Below, in pieces: positions 42,249 through 51,300 of a DNA stretch of 64,000 nucleotides. A program made the position numbers and the translations under genes. Position 1 is the first letter of the stretch. Every line of letters starts with the position of its first letter. The notes below the pieces were generated by a model. That model ran no database searches, was not told the origin of the DNA, and saw only the letters and a program-made list of their open reading frames with translations. The stretch comes from Micromonospora pisi (GTDB lineage Bacteria; Actinomycetota; Actinomycetes; Mycobacteriales; Micromonosporaceae), in NCBI RefSeq assembly GCF_003633685.1, contig NZ_RBKT01000001.1:4340001-4404000 (forward strand), read 5' to 3'.

Positions 42249-42992
42249 TCAGCCCTGGCCCTTGGAGACCGACGACTTGTCCGGGAAGACCGAATACTGG
42301 TCGCCCGAGGCGTACGCGTCGGCGCTGGCGTTGAGCAGCTCGATGTAGCCCCCGGAGATGGTCACGGTGTCGGCGACGTGCTGCAGGGCGGTGCGCTGGT
42401 TCATGCGCAGGGATTCCAGGAACTTCCGGGTGCTCAACGCCGAGGGCGTGTAGGTGTAGTGCGGTGAGTTGTCGATGGCGCCCGCGATGTCGGCCTGCTG
42501 CGGGTTCTGGCCGGGCACCCGGTGCTGGGTCTGGTTGACGCCTTCCTCCGTACCCCAGAAGTCGGCGCCGAGCTTCGCCTCCGAGTCCACCACCAGCGCG
42601 TTGAACGTCTGGGCCAGCACCTTCGCCGAGTCGAGCAACCGCTGTTCGTGCTCCAACAGGTCCTCCGGGCGCACCCGCACCGATTCGTAGTCGGGTCCGT
42701 GACTCTGGCGCAGTTGCTGCTTGAGCTGGGAACCGGTCGGAACGCCGGCCAGCGGGTTCACGTCGTCACCGCCGCCGCCCTTGCCGTCGCCCTTGCCGCC
42801 GCTGCCCGTGAGGTCGTCGTCAGCCGAGCCACCACCCGTACTTGGGGTCACGGTGTGTAGCGGCTGTGGTGCGGACCAGTTCACCACCAGGCTCTTGGAG
42901 AGGGCGGCCTGCGCCGGCTCGGCGGTCTCCGGGGAGCCGTTACCCGGATCGGGCAGCGGATTGGGGTCGTAAATCGACCGGTACCTGGGCAT
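42249..42992 (-). CDS. ESX-locus associated hypothetical protein
   Basis: 247 residues, no signal peptide or membrane helix. The first 90 residues are low complexity (Pro, Gly, Asp, Lys rich: GSGGKGDGKGGGGDD); the rest is predicted helical, with PEDLLEHEQRLLDSAKVLAQ, TFNALVVDSEAKLGADFWG and STRKFLESLRMNQRTALQHV followed by ADTVTISGGYIELLNASADAY. The helical hairpin with FWG is reminiscent of WXG100-like secreted proteins, fitting its position beside the secretion genes, to which it is read divergently across a 190-bp promoter region. No established family recognised. Confidence 0.7.
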   Translation of the reverse strand: MPRYRSIYDPNPLPDPGNGSPETAEPAQAALSKSLVVNWSAPQPLHTVTPSTGGGSADDDLTGSGGKGDGKGGGGDDVNPLAGVPTGSQLKQQLRQSHGPDYESVRVRPEDLLEHEQRLLDSAKVLAQTFNALVVDSEAKLGADFWGTEEGVNQTQHRVPGQNPQQADIAGAIDNSPHYTYTPSALSTRKFLESLRMNQRTALQHVADTVTISGGYIELLNASADAYASGDQYSVFPDKSSVSKGQG

Positions 42993-43182
42993 GTGCGGCG
43001 GCCCCCTCGATCATCAGCTTCGCCTTCAGTATCCGCCGGTGTACCCGACCGGTGCCGAGTCCCTCATCCGCAGCGGCCGGAGGTCCCCGGAAAGTGACTG
43101 TCCAGGTGGCGGGCGAGGTTCCTATCGTCGAATCGGGTCGCTCTGTCAACACGGCCCGTCTCCGGTGCTAGGGGGATTGCCC

Positions 43183-43698
43183 GTGGCGAACGAAGTGTCA
43201 CTCCAGGAATTCAAGGTGATGATGGGCGTCTTCAACGACGCCATCGCGGTGGTCGACACCCAGAGCAAGCGCATCAACGGCGTGTTGAGCGACATCTCCG
43301 GCACCTTCAGCAGCGTGGCCCAGGACTGGCAGTCGCCGGCCGCGAGCACCTTCGGCGACCTGGCCCGCGAGTACGAGACCGACGCCGCCAACCTCAACGA
43401 CCTGCTCGCCGACATCCTGGTCCGGATGCGCCAGACGTACAAGAACTACCACGATGTCGAGGTACGGGCGCAGCAGGCGCTGCGGGACCAGGAGCCGCCC
43501 CCGCCGCCCGGGCGCGACCGGCACACCGTCGTGGACCAGCCGGAGCAGCTCATGCGGGCACAGGTCATGCAGGCCACGCCGGGACAGGCGGCGCCAGGAC
43601 AGTTCACGCCGGCGCAGGTCATGCGGGCTGAGCTGGGGCAGCTCATGCCGGCGCAGGTCATGCCGGCCGAGCCGACACCGACGACGCCGGCTCGATGA
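43183..43698 (+). CDS. WXG100-like secreted protein with repeat tail
   Basis: 171 residues. The first 105 form two long amphipathic helices around DWQSPAASTFGDLAREYETD with the Trp-centred turn characteristic of ESAT-6/WXG100 proteins, then a proline-rich tail with several variants of PAQVM or PGQ (AQVMQATPGQAAPGQFTPAQ). WXG100 dimers are small substrates and chaperones of the EccC ATPase encoded downstream. The GTG at 43183 starts the helical domain; the frame is open earlier without coding character. Its stop overlaps the ATG of the next WXG-like gene (ATGA), so the two are coupled and may form a heterodimer. Confidence 0.8.
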   Translation: MANEVSLQEFKVMMGVFNDAIAVVDTQSKRINGVLSDISGTFSSVAQDWQSPAASTFGDLAREYETDAANLNDLLADILVRMRQTYKNYHDVEVRAQQALRDQEPPPPPGRDRHTVVDQPEQLMRAQVMQATPGQAAPGQFTPAQVMRAELGQLMPAQVMPAEPTPTTPAR

Positions 43699-44174
43699 CG
43701 GCGCCCAATCCGGGCCGGACCGTGCCGGTTCCCACCGGCCCCACCTACAGCTCGCCCAGTCCCGAAGCCGAACTGCACATGGACATGGTCAACCTGTGGA
43801 CGATCGGCAAGACGACCATCCCAGGGCAGGTCGATGAGCTGGCCGACGCGCTGGACAAGATCTCCAACGCGCTGGAGTCGATCGAGCTGAACTGGGCCGG
43901 GGACTCCCAGAAGCAGGCGCAGGAGATCAACGAACGCTGGCAGAACTGCGCCCGGGCGCTCTTCGGCACGAAGGAGCACCCCGAGGTCGGCGTGCTCAAC
44001 CGGATCGCCGGCGGTCTGCAGGGCGCGGCGCTGAACTACCACAGCGTCGAGGAGCACACGATCGAGATGTGGCAGAAGTACATCGACCTGCTCAACCAGA
44101 TGCTGGCCGGCCAGAGCCCCGGTGACAGCGGCGGTGGCGGCGGCCAGCAGAGCCCGCCGATCAGCGAGGTCTGA
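43695..44174 (+). CDS. WXG100-like protein, probable heterodimer partner
   Basis: 159 residues. After a short polar start, TIPGQVDELADALDKISNAL and QKQAQEINERWQNCARALFG make two long helices joined by a turn containing LNWAGDSQ, the WxG motif. The remaining tail is helical then Gly/Ser rich (GDSGGGGGQQ). Together with the upstream gene, to which it is coupled by ATGA, it forms the EsxA/EsxB-like pair of this type VII locus. EccC follows after 50 bases. Confidence 0.82.
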   Translation: MTAPNPGRTVPVPTGPTYSSPSPEAELHMDMVNLWTIGKTTIPGQVDELADALDKISNALESIELNWAGDSQKQAQEINERWQNCARALFGTKEHPEVGVLNRIAGGLQGAALNYHSVEEHTIEMWQKYIDLLNQMLAGQSPGDSGGGGGQQSPPISEV

Positions 44175-44224
44175 CCCGCCGACCGGCAGATCTGACCCAC
44201 CATCAGCGAGAGACGACTTCCACC

Positions 44225-47200
44225 ATGACCCGGATCCCGTTCCACCGGCCGGCGCGGCTGGCCTACCCCGAGCCTCCCCGGGACCGGATCGCGGTTCCCA
44301 CTCCGCCGCCACAGACCCGTCCCCAGACCTCCAGCGTCTGGCTCACCATGATGCTCCCGCTCCTCTCCACCCTGGCGATGGCGGGCTACCTCATCTCGTA
44401 CGGTCGACCGCTGCTGATCGTGCTGGGCATCGGTTTCGTGGTGCTCTCCCTGGTGGCCACCCTCGGCATGCGCTGGCAGATGCGGCACGCCGCCGAGGCC
44501 ACCCAACGCCGGCAGCGCGACCGCTACCTGGAACTCCTGGACGAGGTACGGTCGTCGGCCCGTACCCTCGCCGCCGTGACCCGCCGCTCGGCGGTCATCC
44601 ACCAGCCCAGCCCGCAGCGGCTCCTCGCCCTGGTCGGCGCGGGTCGACGGACCTGGGAACGGCGACCCGGCGACCCGGACTTCCTACGGATCCGGCTCGG
44701 TGCCGGCAACGGGCCACTCGGCGGGGGCGTCGAACTCAGCGGCCGGATGGACCCGATGGCCGAGTACGACCGCTCCCTGATGGGCGAGGCGGAGGCGCTG
44801 ATCGCCGACCACCGTACGGTCGGAGAACAGCCGGCGTGGCTGGACCTGGCCCGCTGCGGCGTGGTCAGCCTGGTCGGCAGCGAACGGGTGACCCGGGCAC
44901 TGGCCCGTTCGCTGGTCCTCCAGATCGCCGCCCTGCACGCGCCCGAGGACGTCACCATCGCCGTGCACACCGGTGGCGCCGACGGCTGGGAGTGGGCGAA
45001 GTGGCTGCCACACACCCACGAGCCCGGTGCCGCCGCCTCCGAGGCCGGTGTCACCTCGCTCGTCGCCGAGGACCTCGAACGGCTCGCCGACTACCTGGAG
45101 CGGGAACGGGACCGGGCCCGGGAGGAGACCCGCAACCGGCGCGGGTACGGCCCCGCCACCGGTGTCGCCCGACGCCTGGTCCTGGTGCTTGACGGGTACC
45201 GACCGGACGAGCCCTGGGTGCGTACCCCGATCCTCGAATCGCTCTGGGCCGACGCCGGTCCCGAACTCGGCATCACCGTGGTCTGCCTGACCGGTTCGCG
45301 GGCCGCCGAGCCCGGCCGGGTCGACGGGCGAGCCACCGTCGGCGACGACGGCGCCCTGGAACTGAGCGGCCCCACCGCCGACCGGTACGCGGTGGTCGAG
45401 GCGGCCCGGGCGGACCTGAGCCCGGAGCGACTCTGCGAGGCGATCGCCCGCCGCCTGGCGCCACTGCGGCTCACCGAGGACCGGGAACCGGTCCTGTCCC
45501 GGATCACCACGCTGCCCGAGATGCTCGGCGTCACCGACGTCGGCCAACTCGACCCGCACCGCGGCCGGGTGCTCCCGTCCGACCCGGACATGCTGCGGGT
45601 GCCGCTCGGGGTCGACGGCGACGGGCAACCCGTACTGCTCGACCTCAAGGAGTCGGCACAACGCGGTATGGGCCCGCACGGACTGGTGGTCGGCGCCACC
45701 GGCTCCGGTAAGAGCGAACTGCTGCGCACCCTGGTCACCGGTCTGGCCGCCAAACACAGCCCGGACCTGCTGAGTTTCGTCCTGGTGGACTTCAAGGGTG
45801 GGGCGACCTTCGCCGGGGTGACCCAACTGCCGCACGTCTCCGGCCTGATCACCAACCTCGCCGACGACCTGGCGATGGTCGACCGGGTCCGCGCCGCGTT
45901 GCAGGGTGAGCAGCAGCGCCGGCAACGGGTGCTGCGCGACGCGGGCAACGTCGACTCGGTCCGCGAATACCAGATGCGCCAGGCAGCCGGCGGCACCGAC
46001 GTCAACGGCCAGCCGCTCGAACCGCTGCCGTACCTGGTCATCATCGTCGACGAGTTCGGGGAACTGCTCTCCGGACGACCCGACTTCATCGACCTCTTCG
46101 TGCAGATCGGACGCGTCGGCCGGTCGCTCGGCATGCACCTCCTCCTCGCCACCCAGCGACTGGAGGAGAGCCGGTTGCGTGGCCTCCAGTCGCACCTGTC
46201 GTACCGGCTCTGCCTGCGTACGTTCTCCGCCGCCGAGAGCCGCGCGGTGATCGGTACGCCGGACGCGTACCACCTGCCGCCGGTGCCCGGCTCGGCGTAC
46301 CTGAAGGTCGACGAGACCATCTACACGCGGTTCCGTGTCGCACACGTCTCCGGCCCCTACCTGGGTGCGCGCGACCCCGACGACGAGCGCAACGGCCCGG
46401 TCCGGTTGGTGCCCTACACCCTGCGTCCGGCCGCTACCGCGCTGACCGAGCAGGAGGCGCACCCGCCCGTCGTCACCGACCTCAACACCCGGACCGAGTT
46501 GCAGGTGGCCGTCGACCGGCTGGCCAGCATCGACCAGCCGGTGCATCAGGTGTGGCTGCCACCGCTGCCGGCCGTGATCACCCTCGGCAGCCTGCTCGGT
46601 CCGCTCAGCGAGCACCCGGAACGCGGCCTGACCGCCGAGCTGTGGCAGTGGCCGGGGGGCCTGAAGTTCCCGATCGCGGTGGTCGACCTGCCGGCCAGCC
46701 AGCAGCAGGAACCGATGGTCGTGGACCTGTCGGGGAAGGACGGCAACGTCGCGGTGGTGGGGGCACCGCAGTCCGGCAAGACCGTACTGCTGCGCAGCCT
46801 GCTGCTGTCGGCGATGCTGACCGGTACGCCGGACGAGATCCAGGCCTCGATCATCGACTTCGGCGGCGGCGGGCTGCTGCCGCTGGCGAGCGCACCGCAC
46901 GTCACCGGCGCCGCATCCCGGCTGGAGCCGGCCCGGGCCCGGCGCCTGCTCGCCGAGGCGATGCGGCTGGTGACCGAGCGGGAGGAACTCTTCCGCGCCG
47001 AGGGCATCGGATCGGTGGCCGAGTTCCGGCGCCGCCGCGACGCGCGGAACCTGCCGCCCGGTACCCGCGCCGCCGACCTCTTCGTGGTGATCGACAACTG
47101 GCCCGCGGTCCGAGCCGAACTCGACGACGCGGACGCCCTGGTGGTGGAGTTCGCGGCCCGTGGTCTCGGCGTCGGCGTGCACCTGGTGCTCTCCGCGAAC

Positions 47201-48253
47201 CGGTGGATCGAGATCCGCGCCAACCTGCGGGACAGCATCGGCGGGCGGATCGAGCTGCGCCTCAACGACCCGTACGAGTCGGAGATCAGCCGGGCCATCT
47301 CCCGCCAGCTCACCGGCGCGGTCCCCGGACGGGGCGCCATCGCACCCGGCGTCTTCTTCCAGGCGGCGCTGCCGACCGTGGACGAGCGCGCCGGCACCGA
47401 CGTCGTCGACGAGCTCTCCGAGACGCAGGCGAAACTCGTCGCCCGGATCGCGGGTGCCTGGCGGGGCGCGTCCGCACCGGCGGTGCGCATGCTGCCGGAC
47501 CGGCTCACCGTCGCCGAACTCGCCCAACGGGGTGGGCGGGTGGCGGGTGCCGTCGGTCTGGACGAGGTGGACCTGGCCACCGTCGCCGTGGACCTGGGCC
47601 GAGACCAGCCGCACTTCCTGGTCTTCGGGGACAGCGGGTCGGGCAAGTCGCAGTTCCTGCGTACCTGGATGCGGGCCGTGGCCGACAGCGTCTCCGAGGA
47701 TCAGGCCCGTTTCATGGTGGTCGACTACCGGCGGAGCCTGCTGGGTGCGGTGCCGGACGGCCACGTCGGCGCGTACGCGGGCGACCCGCACGCGGCCGAG
47801 GTGTACGCCCGGCAGCTCGCCGAGCGGCTCGCCGAACGTCGGCCGCCGAGCAACATCTCGGCCAGCGAACTCCGTACCCGATCCTGGTGGCAGGGGCCGG
47901 AGCTGTATCTCGTCGTCGACGACCTGGACATGCTCACCTCGGGCGCCGGTGGCCCGCTCGCACCGCTGGTTCCCTTCCTGGTCCAGTCCCGCGAGCTGGG
48001 TTTCCACGTGGTCGCCGCACACCGGTCGGCCGGGGCGTCGCGGGCACTGATGTCGGGTTCGATGCTCGGCCGGGTGGCCGAGCTCGGTGCCGACGGGTTG
48101 GTGCTCTCCGGGGAGCCCCGCGAGGGTGCGTTGCTCGGCGGCGTACGGCCCGCTCCGCAACCGCCGGGCCGGGGGATTCTGGTGCGTCGTGGTCGGCCGC
48201 CGGTGCTGATCCAGGTGGCGATCGATCCCGAGGACGAACTGGTGTCCTTCTGA
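44225..48253 (+). CDS. eccC: Type VII secretion ATPase EccC (FtsK/SpoIIIE family)
   Basis: 1,342 residues, normal length for a fused EccCa-EccCb. Two transmembrane helices (LTMMLPLLSTLAMAGYLISY and LLIVLGIGFVVLSLVATLG) are followed by three ATPase domains with Walker A motifs GATGSGKS (490-497), GAPQSGKT (846-853) and GDSGSGKS (1135-1142). Walker B of the first is YLVIIVDEFGELL; the third has YLVVDDLDML. All three retain the Gly-Lys-Ser/Thr of the P-loop. The protein is the motor and substrate receptor of the secretion system, binding WXG100 C-terminal signals in its third domain. Other core components (EccB, EccD, EccE, mycosin) are not in this window. Confidence 0.96.
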   Translation: MTRIPFHRPARLAYPEPPRDRIAVPTPPPQTRPQTSSVWLTMMLPLLSTLAMAGYLISYGRPLLIVLGIGFVVLSLVATLGMRWQMRHAAEATQRRQRDRYLELLDEVRSSARTLAAVTRRSAVIHQPSPQRLLALVGAGRRTWERRPGDPDFLRIRLGAGNGPLGGGVELSGRMDPMAEYDRSLMGEAEALIADHRTVGEQPAWLDLARCGVVSLVGSERVTRALARSLVLQIAALHAPEDVTIAVHTGGADGWEWAKWLPHTHEPGAAASEAGVTSLVAEDLERLADYLERERDRAREETRNRRGYGPATGVARRLVLVLDGYRPDEPWVRTPILESLWADAGPELGITVVCLTGSRAAEPGRVDGRATVGDDGALELSGPTADRYAVVEAARADLSPERLCEAIARRLAPLRLTEDREPVLSRITTLPEMLGVTDVGQLDPHRGRVLPSDPDMLRVPLGVDGDGQPVLLDLKESAQRGMGPHGLVVGATGSGKSELLRTLVTGLAAKHSPDLLSFVLVDFKGGATFAGVTQLPHVSGLITNLADDLAMVDRVRAALQGEQQRRQRVLRDAGNVDSVREYQMRQAAGGTDVNGQPLEPLPYLVIIVDEFGELLSGRPDFIDLFVQIGRVGRSLGMHLLLATQRLEESRLRGLQSHLSYRLCLRTFSAAESRAVIGTPDAYHLPPVPGSAYLKVDETIYTRFRVAHVSGPYLGARDPDDERNGPVRLVPYTLRPAATALTEQEAHPPVVTDLNTRTELQVAVDRLASIDQPVHQVWLPPLPAVITLGSLLGPLSEHPERGLTAELWQWPGGLKFPIAVVDLPASQQQEPMVVDLSGKDGNVAVVGAPQSGKTVLLRSLLLSAMLTGTPDEIQASIIDFGGGGLLPLASAPHVTGAASRLEPARARRLLAEAMRLVTEREELFRAEGIGSVAEFRRRRDARNLPPGTRAADLFVVIDNWPAVRAELDDADALVVEFAARGLGVGVHLVLSANRWIEIRANLRDSIGGRIELRLNDPYESEISRAISRQLTGAVPGRGAIAPGVFFQAALPTVDERAGTDVVDELSETQAKLVARIAGAWRGASAPAVRMLPDRLTVAELAQRGGRVAGAVGLDEVDLATVAVDLGRDQPHFLVFGDSGSGKSQFLRTWMRAVADSVSEDQARFMVVDYRRSLLGAVPDGHVGAYAGDPHAAEVYARQLAERLAERRPPSNISASELRTRSWWQGPELYLVVDDLDMLTSGAGGPLAPLVPFLVQSRELGFHVVAAHRSAGASRALMSGSMLGRVAELGADGLVLSGEPREGALLGGVRPAPQPPGRGILVRRGRPPVLIQVAIDPEDELVSF

Positions 48254-48276
48254 CCGGCTCGTACCGCCGGCTGACC

Positions 48277-48293
48277 GGCCCGCTACGCGGGCC
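48277..48293 (+). terminator. Hairpin between eccC and giant gene
   Basis: GGCCCGC and GCGGGCC form a seven-base stem around TAC, 24 bases past the eccC stop and 33 bases before the giant gene start. It could attenuate read-through from eccC or reset transcription. The 72-bp gap otherwise contains only the ribosome-binding site (AGGAG near 48311). Confidence 0.5.
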
Positions 48294-48325
48294 ACGTACC
48301 ACGGAACAATCAGGAGCGCAGCGAC

Positions 48326-51300
48326 ATGCCAGATCCTCTCGGTCCCGACCCGCAGACCGGTCTGATGCCGCCGCGCTTCCCACCGAGTCCCGGCCCGGAC
48401 TTCGAGGCGATCTTCGAGTACGCCGCGCAGTGGATCAAGCTGGGTGACCAGCTCTTCGAGTACTACGAACGGCTCGCCATGGGCATGGCGAACGTCACCT
48501 GGGAGGGGGACGCCGGAGCCGCGCGGGCGAAGGCGATCGAGGCGCTCCAGCCGCTCGGCAAGTTGCTGATCGACCCAGCCAACGACCCGAAGGGCTCGCA
48601 GATGCCGAGTGCCTGCCGGGTGTTGTGGAACATCGGCGAGTCGATCAACTGGTACGCCGTGAAGCTCCAGGAGCAGCGGCACAAGGAGGACGCCGACGCG
48701 GTAAAGCAGATCTTCCTCGGCGTCTTCATGATCGCCCTGATGTTCGTCATGTTCATGCCGGTACTCGGTTTCATCGCGGAGCTGATGGCGACCTTCACCC
48801 GGCTGCTCGTCGCCGTGGTCCGCATGTTCGAGGGCGCGGTGTGGATGGAGCGGCTGGCCGGCTTCGTCGGTGGCGCGATCGACGGCGCGCTCGGTGCGTA
48901 CGCCGCTGACAAGATCTTCACGAAGATCGCCGGTGACATCGTCGGCGTGGACCCCGACACCAGCACCAAAAACCTGATCATCGAGGTCGCGACAGGTGCC
49001 GGCCTGGGTGGCATCTTCGGCCTCGCCGCTGCCGGCGCACGCAACGCACCCCGCAACCTGCCCGGATCCGGGGGCGGGGTGAAGGTCACCGGTGGTGGCA
49101 CGGTCAAGCCGGGCACTCTGGACGACTACAAGCCGAGCGGCGTCGGCAACACCACGCCGACCAGTGGCGGGACGTACCGGCCGGGAACCGGCGGTAACGC
49201 CAGCCCGAGCGTCTACAACGGTCCGAGGATCGGCAACGGCGAGCCGATCAGCATCCGCACCGGTGGTCACACCGACGTCGCAACGCCACAGGACTTCGGC
49301 GCGGGCGGCATCCAGCGACCCAGCGTCTCCCGGCCCGATATTTCGGCCGGAGGAGGACCGAAAGGGCTCGGCGGCAGCCCCCACGAGATGGTCCCGCCGC
49401 CGACCCGGCCCGATCCCAGCACCGGTGTCAGCGCCCGGCCCCCGCAGGAGCACCTCGACACGTCGACGCCACTGAGCAGCCGGCCCAACTCCACCTCCGG
49501 TCGTACGCCCGGTGAGAACGTCGCCCTCAACAGCGGTGGACGTCCACCGGCGAACGGGACACCAACCCCCGCTCGTCCCTCCGGTCCGGAGCCGTTGCCG
49601 TCGCGGCCCAGCCACGACCTGCCGCCGGCTTCCGGTGGCCGCCCGGCTCAGGGCGGCCTGGAGACTCCACCCGCGAAGCCCGAGGTCGGTGGAGCCCGAC
49701 CTGGCGGGTCCGGCGGCACCGGTGTGGGCGGTCGTCCCGGTGGTCCGGAGGGTGTGGGCGGTCGTCCGGGTGGTCCGGAGGGTGTGGGTGGTCGTCCGGG
49801 TGGTCCGGAGGGTGTGGGTGGTCGTCCGGGTGGTCCGGAGGGTGTGGGTGGTCGTCCCGGCGGTCCGGAGGGTGACCCCGGTCAGGCGTTGCAGGCGCGG
49901 CGGGACGCGGCGGCCCGGGCGGCGGAGGCTCGGGCTGGTGGGTTCCGGGTCGACGACCACGGTGTGAGCGCCGCCGGTTCCCGACCCGGCGGGCACAGTG
50001 CGGGTGGTCGTCCGGGTGAGTCGGCGGACCCCGGTCAGGCGTTGCAGGTGCGGCGGGAAGCGGCAGCCAGGGCGGCGGAGTCACGTGCCACGCTCAGCCC
50101 CGAACCTCCCCGGCCGAACGGACCATCGCCCGACCCGGTCAACGGGCGACCAGGTGCTGTCGATCGAACCGGTGTGGCTCAGCCGTCCGTGGACGGCGCC
50201 GGCCGGCCCACGGTGCGCTCGACCGCTCAACCACCGGAACCGGGTCGTCAGGTCTTCCGTACCAATCCCGTCACGGGCAACCGTGAACTGGTGACGCTCG
50301 CGAAGCCGAGGAACGACCCCTTTCCCTCCGGCGGCGACACCCTCGGCGCCAAGCCGCAGGTCAGCAACGCGCATCCGGCGCCGAACGTACGGGACACCCC
50401 GGCCGGTGGTGACCGAACCGCCGTCGAGGGGAACCAGGGTGACCTGACGTACTACGAGGTGGACCCGAGAACCGGCGTCGCCAAGCCGACCGAGATCGGG
50501 CCGGGGGAGTCCATCCTGACCGTGAAGCCGGCGAGCGGCTCCGAACACGGGAACTTCGGCTACAAGGGCGGTCAGCGCGTCCCGATCGGCGACCCGGCGG
50601 AACGCGTACCGGTCTACGACGCCCGGACGGGAAGGTGGGATGTCGAGGCGGTCCCGGCGAAGCCGTCGCCGGGCGGGGATTCGTTCCATGTCACCTCGCC
50701 GCACGGCCGGCCCCCGGGCGATCCGGTGCCGGAGCCGGAGGGGCCGTTCCAGGCGCTGCGCAGGGACAGCGACGGAAACGTCGACCTGGTGACGTACCGG
50801 CGTGAGCCTGGGGTCGGCAAGGGCGCCGACGCGGACGGCTTCACCTTCCGTCGTCTCGGCGGCGGCGACAAGGGATGGCAGGACGAAGGCTTCGTCGGCA
50901 AACCGACCCAGGTCGAGCGGATCACGACCGTCCCACAGGGTCACCGGCTGGACGGGCGTCCGGTGGAGCTGGACACCCAGGTCGACAGCGTCCTGGTACG
51001 AAACCAGAAGACCGGGCTCTGGGAAGCGGTGCCCAACGCCCCGAAGAGCGGGAACGCACCGGCGGCGCCGGTCGAGTCGGGTGGGCGGCTGTACTTCCGG
51101 GCAGGACCTGAGGGCAACGGGTTGCGGCCGGTCGAGGTGAAGGGCGACCCGATCGAGGTCGTCAAGGTGCGCAACGACGGCAACGTCGAGAACACCACCT
51201 TCTCGCCCTCCGGCGAGGGGCAACCGCAGCTCCGGGTGGGCGCGGACGGGCGGCTCGTCACCGACACCCCGGGCAACATCTCGCCCCACGAACTCACTTT

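Noticed and set aside
42991-43182. Upstream extension of the first WXG100-like gene
   Set aside because: Open frame but without coding character, and it would eliminate the divergent promoter region; the GTG at 43183 starts the helical domain.
44684-49996. Minus-strand frame of 1,770 codons opposite eccC and the giant gene
   Set aside because: It is compositionally monotonous (Arg, Gly, His, Asp rich), has no domain, and lies across the boundary of two well-supported plus-strand genes. It is a by-product of GC-rich third positions.
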